64,000 nucleotides of DNA from Boswellia sacra (lineage: Eukaryota > Streptophyta > Magnoliopsida > Sapindales > Burseraceae), in assembly GCA_013180625.2 (NCBI GenBank), contig SNVD02004686.1, positions 1-64,000 on the forward strand. The letters run 5' to 3'. Below the pieces are notes generated by a model. The model was not told where the DNA came from, made no database searches, and saw only the letters and a list, made by a program, of their open reading frames with translations. Shown here one piece after another: positions 34,403 to 43,552 of this stretch. Within the stretch, counting starts at the first letter, position 1. Each line of letters starts with the position of its first letter. The translations under genes were made by a program, and so were the position numbers.

Positions 34403-36371
34403 AATTCCCCAACACTTAAACTTTGCTAGTCCTCGAGCAAGTACAACGATATGAAACAAAACTAAACCGAAACAGAATCAAAGAAAAATTAAAACACAAA
34501 AATGCTTCAACTTGCAAATAGGCCTCAAAGATTGTACTTAATTATAACCCAAGGAAAACTTCAAAATAATGCACTTGATCAAGAATTTCATCTCAAAGAT
34601 TAGTTTCGCTTCACTTCAATTCCTCAAGTGTGTGTGTGTAGAGCCATTCTCACCTGATTACTTGTAACCCGGATGAGTTTATACATAAAAATGAATCATA
34701 TTTAATAGTGAAAATGTGTGTATAAATGAACTCCATAGGCCTGCTTTTCAAGTCACTCTCCACTAATGTAGACATGCACAACACCAAGGATCAAATAGGA
34801 CTTTATTAAGCTTGTAACGTTTGGCTTTGGTGAAGGTATGATAAAGGATAATAATTTGGCTCAAATCACCCACAAACACATAAATCATTCAAGACTATGT
34901 AGAGCTCAACCCTCTAACACAACTTCATTTCAATTCACCAGGTTACTCCCCCAAACTTATTTAGAACACTCAATCTTTTTTTTGTTTTTTGCAGAAGACA
35001 AAAGAAAACTACACCCCCACACTTTGTTGTTTCATTCTTTTTAAGAACACTTAAGGGTATAGATCTCTTATTCTTCTTCTTTGTTCTTTTTTTTCTTTTT
35101 TTTCTTTTTTTATTACACTTCCCCTCCCCACACTTAAACAACACATTGTCCTCAATGTGTAAGTACGTGGACGATAAGTACAGATTGGCTTTTTTTTTTC
35201 TTTTTTTTTTTCAAACACAATAGAACTCACTTGCATTGCTCATGACACATCCCAACCTCCTCTAACTTCCCAAACCAGAACATAGCTCAAAATTTAATTG
35301 TGAATGATCTACATGCTCATAGGTAAGGGATAAACTGTTTGGAACAAATTCATTTGAGGTTAGGAAATCTTTTAGTGAGTTAACAAAGAAAAAGGCTTAC
35401 AAAGGCTCAAAGGGGTAACTACGGATCAATTTCAGTCAAGGTTGGCTATTAAGGCTCAAACGGTCCAAAGATGGCCTAAATCATTTCCCTAATGTTGCAC
35501 AGTCTAGGATTTCGCCTCGAGTGACCATCAAACAAGTTCTAGAATTCATTGAAATCTGAAGAAACATTGAAATTACATAAACTTTCTCTAAGTGAACAAA
35601 TAACTCAGTGATAATAGCTCAGTGCTCAATGTTGCGCAAGGAATCAAAAGCAAAGCGAAAACCAATAAACATTTCAAGCACACAGATCCATGCATCATTT
35701 ATCATTTTCCAAGAGTTATTCTTAATTCAATCATTATCTTATCATCGACCCACAAAATGCAAGAAAAGAGGTACGTGGCATTGTTACACCTGAGTCAAGA
35801 TTGTATATTTCAACAATCCTTAGGACCAGTAGCCCGCAGACTTAAGGTTTCCAGCCTATATACCTTTATTATGAAGAACAAAACAAGAAACAAGACACTT
35901 CAAACAACATAAAATAAACAAACTACAGATTTATTTAGAGAGAATGCGTTTCAAGAGTTAAGGAAACCACATATTCTGCCATTCTCAGGTTTTTCCACAA
36001 TGTTTTTTTTTTTTTGAGTCGAAACTGATAAAGACAAAAACACATAACAACTCTAAATTACATAAAACTAAACTTACTCATAAAATAACAAAGTCCAACA
36101 AGCCAGCAAACAAAAACAAGTAAGTTAGAATGGGTCTAAAAAGTTTAGAAGTTAGCCTCCTTATTCAGCCATTATGGATTGAAGAGATCCAGAATGCGTT
36201 TCAAGAGGAATTGAACTTTTTAAGCCACCACTCTAAAAGCCATGATTAGAAAATATTACCTGGGGCCAAAGAAATAACCTGAAAAAAGCTCAAAAGAAAT
36301 GACATGAAAAATCTCAAATAAACACACTAAAAAGAAAGTAAACAAAAACGAAGCAAAGCAATAGATAGAGA
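34403..36371 (-). other. 3' noncoding tail of copy 2 with polypurine tract
   Basis: Polypurine tract TAAGTGTTGGGGAATT on the minus strand (34403-34418), then noncoding DNA closely matching 12133-14007 of copy 1, including poly-T tracts and CCCCACACTTAAACAACAC. Confidence 0.75.
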
Positions 36372-37020
36372 TTACAGATGGAGCGTTAAATCCAGTCTAC
36401 GCCTTTTATTGCCTTCTCCAAACCAATCTATCCGAGCCGTTGTTGGATCAGGCGAATAGACGAATTCTTGTAGTTTGTCAATTAACTCCCCTGCAGTTGA
36501 AGCTGTAACCAGGATTTGCCTCGCCGACTGTGAGATGAAGTTTTTTTTCTACTGCTTGATCAAGAAAAGGCAACAAACCATCGAAAAAATTATTGATATT
36601 TAACAAACCAATGGGTTTCCGATAGATGTTTAGCTGTGCCCAAGAGGTGATTTGAAATATCTCCTCTAATGTACCATAATCACCGGGCAAAGCTATAAAT
36701 GCATCAGATTTAATGATATGTGCAATACGCTCATGCATACTAGAAACCTGTAACTCTTCCCCCATGGTGTTGCCTACGATATCTTGTATAGCTAATGGTT
36801 TAGGGATAATACCGAGAACTTTGCTTCCTCCTAAGGATGCAGCTGTCGACACACACCCCATTAACCCAAGACTACCCCCTCCATAAATCAAATGAATACC
36901 CCTCGCAGCTAATGTCCTACCAAGATCAAGAGCTGCTGTTGTAAACTCTCCATCTTTACCAAATTGCGATCCACAAAATACGCATATATTTTGGAATCGC
37001 CGAATTGGTGTTTTCTCCAT
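36372..37020 (-). CDS. LOG: Retrotransposon-borne LOG-like coding sequence, copy 2 (C-terminus frameshifted)
   Basis: From ATG at 37018-37020 an open frame of 180 codons runs to 36478. Residues 12-18 are ICVFCGS, 47-55 GGGSLGLMG, 95-98 MHER, 105-120 [16 protein letters not shown]. These are the LOG nucleotide-binding and catalytic motifs, but Gly113 of the usual PGG is Asp here. After residue 160 the frame shifts in an A8 run (about 36541-36548) and ends in an unrelated tail. The original frame continues to a stop at 36372-36374 with the usual LOG C-terminus. The sequence has no introns. It lies downstream of the CACGTG repeat in element orientation, so an element transcript would include it. 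Function would be cytokinin activation. The Asp substitution and lost C-terminus make activity doubtful; truncated protein could still be made. Confidence 0.88.
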
Positions 37021-37219
37021 TTCTAAAAGTGCTCTAAACTTGTGCAAGACAATGATGCACGTTAGGTATTATGCAATTCAAGTGCAAGACAGGTTATAAA
37101 ATGACATTTGAAAATATGCATAATGGATATATACACACGTAAAACTCTCAAATTTGACACATGGGGACATAATTTCGGTGGGAGTTGCTCGATGCAGATT
37201 TATCGCCCCAAGATTTGAA

Positions 37220-37410
37220 AAAATGAGATATGCTTTCGGCGGGGTTTGACAAAACCTACACACTTGTCTCCCACGTGAAGCATGAAAAATGGAGATAACT
37301 TTCGGTGGGGTTTGACAAAACTGCCACACTTGTCTCCCACGTGAAGCATGAAAAGTAAAGATATACTTTCGGCGGAGGTTGACAAAACCTCCACACTTGT
37401 CTTCCACGTG
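37220..37410 (-). promoter_or_regulatory. Three-unit tandem repeat with CACGTG cores, copy 2
   Basis: Units of 66-67 bp. CACGTG lies at 37272-37277, 37338-37343 and 37405-37410, each followed on the minus strand by a GAGACAAGTGTGG or AAGACAAGTGTGG word. Located about 250-390 bp upstream of the LOG start. Same unit number and spacing as copy 1. Confidence 0.6.
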
Positions 37411-37607
37411 TGCTTATGTCATGGGGTAGTCATATGGTTTGTCAAAAAGAAAACTTGAAATTAAAACAAACAAAATCAACAAACAACAACAACACAAAAA
37501 CAACATTGATAATCAGATCAAAAGAAACAAGAAAAAAAATTCTACAACAACAACACACATTCAAATATACAAGTAGTTGTGATTGTGGCTCACATCTTCC
37601 TCTGGTT

Positions 37608-38189
37608 TTACGTCCAGTAACGGCTGAAACGCCTTCTATGAGTCGGGGATTTGCTCCCATCCAGTTTTCTTATAAACTGGCAAACAGGGTCGTTTTTAGT
37701 CAGATTCCCTAGACTATAACACTGCAATTCATCACGAAATTGTGTCCATAGATTAAGCAATTCACGCTGAACAAGTCCACAGGAATGTGACTCGAGAGTT
37801 AACAAAACATTATCCAGCGACTCATTACTCAAACCATTCTTAATAAATGAAAGTTTATCTTCTCTATTCCTAGACGCAAAACCTCATGAACGACAAGTCT
37901 GGTTACAATTCCATCTAGCACATTTATAACATACTTGTAACCTTTTCGCTCTTCGCCTCTTGGCGTAGTAGCTCTTTCCTAGACCAGGCATGTATTTTGC
38001 GAGATTAATGTCCGGCTCACCGGACAATCTCACCTTGGCTTCGATAAGCCATCGGATATCAGCAGGCACATTTAGGAGCATCAATGCCCAAAGTCTAGTC
38101 ATCCGTACTTTATAAATTTTAAACACAGCATTTTGAGGAAGTGAAGGGAAATATTTACGAAGGTTCGATAGAAAGATATCAGCATCCAT
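37608..38189 (-). pseudogene. Basic Cys4 zinc-finger-like protein ORF, copy 2
   Basis: Frame from ATG at 38187-38189 runs 193 codons to a stop at 37608-37610, with one internal TGA (37884-37886) where copy 1 has a Leu codon. It starts MDADIFLSNLRKYFPSLPQN. Residues 77-83 are basic (KRRRAKR). Cys87, Cys90, Cys95 and Cys99 form C-x2-C-x4-C-x3-C. The region after the TGA stays in frame with copy 1, which indicates that the protein was once about 193 residues long. The small size, basic stretch and knuckle suggest binding to RNA or DNA. The family is not recognised. The resemblance to virus Cys-rich nucleic-acid-binding proteins is a hypothesis. Confidence 0.6.
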
Positions 38190-38628
38190 TGAAGAGAAGA
38201 AAAGGAGAGATATTACCGATAATGCGATTGAGTCTGTTTTTCCCCAAGATATGCACGTTTCAAACCTTCGAGCATTGGCTTCAGCTCTCGTTTGGATGTT
38301 TCCTCAAGCTGTTGCACAAATGAGCATAAAGTACGAAATAATCAAATTAAACAAAAGGAAAAGAAAAGAGCAGAAACGAAACTAAAGACACATAAAAGAG
38401 ATAACAATGCAATAGCAAACAAAAGTCAAAAACAAATATAAAAATATAAAAACAAATAAGACAGATGGCAAAGAGAGATAAAACCTGGTCAATTTGATGG
38501 CCTACGAAAGGAATCTCCTCGAGACACAAAAATCGATCATTATTACCTTATTTTATTTTTCTTTTCTTTTTTTATTTTTTTTGCAAAAGCATTGGGTTGC
38601 CTCCTAATAAGCGCTTGGTTTAACGTCC
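38190..38628 (-). other. Noncoding spacer between RT stub and Cys4 ORF, copy 2
   Basis: A/T-rich. Holds TTGGGTTGCCTCCTAATAAG near 38593, the post-pol word seen also in copy 1. Confidence 0.55.
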
Positions 38629-39543
38629 TCAGCCCGACGTTGGTTCCATCATGGGAGGGTCTAATCTCCGCTGTGCTTCTCTAGTGGGCTTGGATCCTTC
38701 TTCCAACAAGAATTGGTGCATGCATATGGCTGGGCCTTGGATGTTAGCAATTGTCCACCCAATAGCTATTTTGTGATCTGTAAGTATTCGGACGAGTTTC
38801 TCTTCTTGTATTTGTGCAAGGCCCATTTCCTTTGTAACTGGCAAAGTATCATTCTCACCCAAGAATCCATGATTCAAATGATCTGGTAGTGGCTTAAGCT
38901 CCAAGGTATTGGCTTTCATCACAGAAGGAAGAAGTTTCTCATTAGATAAAGTAAATTGAATGTACGAAACATCATACCTATTTGTGGTTATTACTATGGT
39001 CTCATCTAAGCTTGCCACAGCTTCTTCCATTTCTTTGGACACTTGTATCAAAATTCCTGACTCATTGGAATTTTCTGTCCCTATATGCTCACCAATAGCT
39101 ACATCCAATCCATTCTTGCGAGTTAACTCAAAATATTGTTGTGGCAAAGAATCAACAACGTCAACTGCAAAAACAGAATGTAAGTCACTAGAGTACCTCA
39201 TTGCCTCAAAAATATTGAAACATATCACCTTGCCATCAAACTCTATGATGAGAGTGCCATCATGAACATCAATCTTGGTTCTAACAGTTTTCGAGAATGG
39301 TCTCCCTAAAAGAATCGGAGTTGGATTAGGAGATGTCTCATCCTCTATTTCAAGGACATAGAAGTCTGCTGGGAAAACCAATTGATTCACCTGCACAAGC
39401 ACATCTTCCACAACTCTTTTGGGATATGCATTAAAATGATCAGCAAGTTGAATGGTAATACCAGTTTTCGCAAAAGGTCCAAGATTTAAAGAAGCATAAA
39501 TAGAATATGGCATGATGTTAATAGATGCTTCTAAATCTAACAT
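38629..39543 (-). pseudogene. Retroviral-type aspartic protease and RT stub, copy 2
   Basis: 304-residue ORF. The active site reads LDLEASIN, so Gly of the Asp-Leu-Gly-Ala motif is Glu, unlike copy 1. The protease body is otherwise long and continuous (LLGRPFSKTVRTKIDVHDGT). It ends with the first RT motif (IANIQGPAICMHQFLLEEG) and DPPMMEPTSG, then a stop; RT palm, RNase H and integrase are absent. The start overlaps the gag ORF end in another frame, so a one-base shift separates gag and protease. Confidence 0.85.
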
Positions 39544-40637
39544 AAAAACTTGGTTTTACCAATGGTGCATGGCATGGTGAACGTACCTGGATCTTTGCAC
39601 TTTGGAGGAATTTTCCTTTGCAATACAGCTGAAACATCTTCCCCCACACTTACTTTCTCATTTCTTTTTAACTTTCTTTTACTGGTGCATAACTCCTTGA
39701 GACATTTTGTATAATGAGGTACTTGCTCGATAGCATCCAAAAGTGGTATGCTTACCTCGATTTTGTGAGAAGTTTCCAGGATTTCTTGTTCTTGTTCCTC
39801 CTTCGCTTTTGCAAATCTACTAGGAAAAAGTGGAGGAGAAACATATGAAGGAATGGGAGTTATAGGATTTACCTGAGAAGTCAGTGTTTTGTTCATGGTG
39901 GAAGTGGTGTCATCTCCTTCATCAGTTTGTGATTTCTTTGGCAGGACATCTAATTGCTCTCCATTTTGCAAAGTTATCACACAAGAATTCTCTCTTGGAT
40001 TGATCACCGTTTGACAAGACAATTCTTCTGAGCCTTGGCCCTCGAATTTGCTCATGCTAGTGGCCAATTGTCCCATTTGATTTGCCAGGTTTTGGATACT
40101 TGCCCCAGTTTCCTGTTGGAATTGCATTGTGTTAGTGGCAAGTGCATTAACAATATCCTGGAGTGACATACTTGAGTTTTCTGAAGCTGGTTGTGGTGCT
40201 AGTTGTGGCATTGGTGGTGGTTGCATTTGAAATAGTTGCTGCACTCTACGTTGATTAAAACCTTGTGGCTGATTTGGTATGGCATTTGGGGCGATTGGTT
40301 GATGATTCCAGTAACTGAAATTAGGGTGATCTTCCCATCCAGGATTACAAGTGTTAGAGAAGGGATCATACCATTGCCTTGTTTGTCCTGGAAATCCATC
40401 CATGGTATTGGCTTGTTCCATATCTCCTTGTAAAGTTAGATACATGTCGATTGGATCCTCCATGGGAGAATATACCTCACATGCATAAGATTTCTGCATA
40501 TGTCCTACAACCATGTTTTCCACAAGAGAAGTTAACTCAGAAAGTTGTTGTTCAATGTTCGGAGTGCTTACCTCATTTACTCTCCATGGTAGTTGTGGCT
40601 CAAATCTGCCACTGAATTGATGGAAGCTTACTGCCAT
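39537..40637 (-). CDS. Partial gag (C-terminal linker), copy 2
   Basis: 366-residue ORF beginning about 90 bp after the primer site: MAVSFHQFSGRFEPQLPW. It contains a Gln/Pro/Met-rich stretch around residues 150-175, ETGASIQNLANQMGQLATSM, a segment with PITPIPSYVSPPLFPSRF, and a C-terminal PPKCKDPGTFTMPCTIGKTK. This is the part of Athila/Tat gag after the capsid; the capsid domain is missing, so the product could not form particles on its own. It is intact over its length. Confidence 0.8.
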   Translation of the reverse strand: MAVSFHQFSGRFEPQLPWRVNEVSTPNIEQQLSELTSLVENMVVGHMQKSYACEVYSPMEDPIDMYLTLQGDMEQANTMDGFPGQTRQWYDPFSNTCNPGWEDHPNFSYWNHQPIAPNAIPNQPQGFNQRRVQQLFQMQPPPMPQLAPQPASENSSMSLQDIVNALATNTMQFQQETGASIQNLANQMGQLATSMSKFEGQGSEELSCQTVINPRENSCVITLQNGEQLDVLPKKSQTDEGDDTTSTMNKTLTSQVNPITPIPSYVSPPLFPSRFAKAKEEQEQEILETSHKIEVSIPLLDAIEQVPHYTKCLKELCTSKRKLKRNEKVSVGEDVSAVLQRKIPPKCKDPGTFTMPCTIGKTKFLC

Positions 40638-40728
40638 GTCGTCTAAACACTAACAATCAAAAAAAGAAAAACAAACAAAAATATGAATCAACAATGAAAA
40701 CAAAATAACAAATCGATTAGAAAATCAA

Positions 40729-40746
40729 TCCCCGGCAACGGCGCCA
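40729..40746 (-). promoter_or_regulatory. Primer binding site (tRNA-Asp), copy 2
   Basis: Plus strand TCCCCGGCAACGGCGCCA, 18 bases identical to the 3' end of plant tRNA-Asp, six bases from the LTR end at 40753. Confidence 0.92.
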
Positions 40747-40752
40747 AAAACT

Positions 40753-42164
40753 TGATGCGTTCGAAACTAGCAAGTATACTAGTCGCACAAGTAATAAAGT
40801 GATAAGTAAGATATCGTTCCCACGAGGATTGATTCTAATTGAATTTGTTATTCGAAAGCAACAATAAACTAAATGAGGGGGTTTTGTTGATTGATTAACT
40901 AGATGAAATATTAATGCAAGTAAAGAATAACACAATGCAAATTTAAACAGATTGAAAAATCAATGAGAGAAACCTGGTTAAGGTATCCTTCTCTACCACA
41001 AGATATGGATTTGTGAATTAATTGTAGAATTGTTATCCAATTACACCATTGAAATTATCAACCGTAGATAACAACAAGCTCTGTTATCCCAATCTTTCCT
41101 TACTTTGTTGTTAAATAAAACAGGCTCTTTACTTAATCTCTATCCATTAAACAACCTAGAACAAGCTCTCTAAATTTAATTCAATGGATGCATTATGAAA
41201 AGAAAGACAGGTTGATCTAAGCAATAAACACACAAGCTCGGATTATTTAACTTAGGTTATATTCTCCAATTGCAATCTCTGATCACAATTTTGCTACTAA
41301 TGATTAGAAATTCAAGACAATTACGGATCAAGATTTCTAGTCTAGCAATAGACAATATCCATATTATATTCAGTTGGCCACCCAAATACAATCCAGCAAG
41401 CAATCATAAGCATTAAACATGGGAAAATACAAGCAACTTCAATTAGAGAATTGGATAACAATTCCTTACACAATCAACTTACAAAAACCATATCAGGGGC
41501 TTTGAAATCACCCTCAACCAATTCAGATTTAGTTACACATGTTTAAGAACGTGGTAAATACAATACAACATGGAGACATTCCAGAAAATGAAAGGGAAGG
41601 GGAAAACTTAACAAATTTGATGCAATTCTCTTTGGATTGTAGTTCTTCCTCTTTCCAAGCTTCCTTTCTCCTTCAAGAACTCCAAGAGATGAAAGAATTC
41701 CAGAGCTGCAGCCTCCACCACGTTCTCCCCTCTTCAAGTTATGAAAATAAAACCCTAAAATGTGTTTAAATACTCTGCTACAGTAACCTGCTACAGTGTC
41801 CCGTATTATACATGCTACAGTGATTTGTGGAATTACATTTCTATACTTCTCACACTGTTTTGATTACAACTTTTGGTACACTGAATGGATTTATAAACCG
41901 TAAATTTCTCCAGAAAATAGACTTCGAGAGCTTTCCAACGGTATATAATATGTCATCGGGTTCATTGTATATCAATACAATTAAATCCGAGAAGATGGTT
42001 GACTAGCAGAGGTGAAAATGAAGGGTTTTACTCCATTTTTGTGCAAGTTGCTCCAAAACTCCTACAAATATCAAAACCACACAAAAACATAAAAATACCA
42101 AGGAATATAGCAAAGAAACATGGACGAATTGATATGAAAATGATATATAATTAGACACCTATCA
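40753..42164 (-). repeat. 5' LTR of copy 2
   Basis: 1412 bp, TGATGCGTTCGAAACTAGC to GACACCTATCA on the plus strand. TGCTACAG at 41776-41783, 41789-41796 and 41813-41820 with GTTTAAATAC at 41764-41773 form the promoter block. Confidence 0.95.
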
Positions 42165-43552
42165 CCATGACCGAATGTGAATTTCTACACCTGAGCACTA
42201 AAGGCATTCCTACCTTAATGTTGAGTGGGTAGTGTACTTCTAGTCTACAGACTATGGTCTTTGACTGGAATAAAAAGTGAGATATAAAAGAGTAAGGTGA
42301 ATACTTTGGCTAGTTAAGATTGTAAGATTTGTATGCTAGTAGAAACTATACCACAGATATGGAATTCATGATTTTGAAAGGATTGTAGAATACCATCTTG
42401 ATGGTTTTACAAAGTTTTATTTGAAAGAATCTTGGTCGAGACTGAGATTTAATTTAATGAATCTCAACTCATTTAAATGGTATAAAACTACTATCAAAGG
42501 CTCAAGATGTAATTAGAGGGGTAATACGGTAAATCATACTTTGCCCCAATTATTGTTATTCTATTAATCATAGTTATGTAAACCTGATGCTCAATGGATA
42601 GGGCTTAAGGAAAATTATAATCATATTAAATTATCAAGCTTTCTGTAAAGAGTATTTTATTCATTAGTGCAGTTTTGGACTTATAGTGGAATGAGACCAA
42701 AGTTAATAGGTGAGGCCTACCACAGTTATGAGATAACAGGGTATTGAGTCAAACTTATTAGAGCTTGTAATTAAATATGTCTATCAAGGTCCCCTAGTAG
42801 CTGATCTATACGATCTAAATATGGACTAGACTTGAGAAATTAATTATTTAATTTGATTTGATTTATTAGAGAATAAAGCCTGGGTATTAAATTAAATATA
42901 ATTGACTAGTAAATGGGCTCATTATTTAATTTATTTGATTAATTAAATAATAGAGTATTTGGACTAATTTAATTTATTAGATTAATGGGCTTATAATTAA
43001 TATGATCAATTAAAAGCCCACGCAAAATTTAATTAGACCTAATTAAGTATTAAAAGCCTAATTAAAGACTTAATGAGATTTATTTTTTATACAATTGGGA
43101 CTACTAGTTTTAGAAACCCAGAAAAATTAGTTAGACTAAGCCCAATAGGATTAGGTTTACTAGTCAAAATGGGACAGAGATTAATAAAGACATAAAATGA
43201 TGAATTAAGTCAATGTTGTGAAAGTTTTCTATTGAACAAGGAACAAGTCATCATTGTTTACGTGGCATTGCTCATATAATACTATTCATATGGTACTGTT
43301 TACAGGTACTGGTCGCATGATAATGTTTATCGGTTACTGTTCACAGAGTAATGTTCATCCATCACTGTTCATCCAACATAGTCTAGTGATTGTAAGACGC
43401 CCACACGTCTCATTCAAGCAGTTTTCATACATACCTAGAAATTGAAGCGATGAGAAAGCAAATCAAATTTTAAAACCCATGCTTACAGGATCTTGGTCTT
43501 GGAGGCTATTCCGCAGTCTTGAAGTGTTTAAATTTGGCACCGGGGTCTTACA
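42165..43552. repeat. Old LTR-like DNA ending at a primer-site-like sequence
   Basis: No coding sequence. Continuous with 32601-32990 before insertion of copy 2. It ends GGCACCGGGGTCTTACA at 43552 and is followed by TGTTATCAGAGC at 43555-43566, one base from the initiator-Met tRNA primer site TGGTATCAGAGC. This looks like the 3' end of a 5' LTR. Its start was not located. Confidence 0.35.

Larger units (their letters stand above)
32991..42164 (-). mobile_element. LTR retrotransposon copy 2, structurally complete, carrying LOG and a Cys4 ORF
   Basis: 9174 bp with two 1412-bp LTRs and perfect 5-bp target duplications CCATG (32986-32990 and 42165-42169). Order on the minus strand: 5' LTR 40753-42164, primer site 40729-40746, partial gag, protease, RT stub, Cys4 ORF, CACGTG repeat, LOG, 3' tail, polypurine tract, 3' LTR 32991-34402. 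Internal layout is the same as copy 1, so the gain of cargo and the loss of capsid, RT, RNase H and integrase preceded the spread of the family. The LTRs differ by scattered substitutions, so insertion is not very recent. Confidence 0.95.

Noticed and set aside
36372..37020. LOG as an ordinary host gene
   Set aside because: It lies between retrotransposon pol and polypurine tract, is intronless, recurs in the same place in copy 1, and its reading frame is broken.
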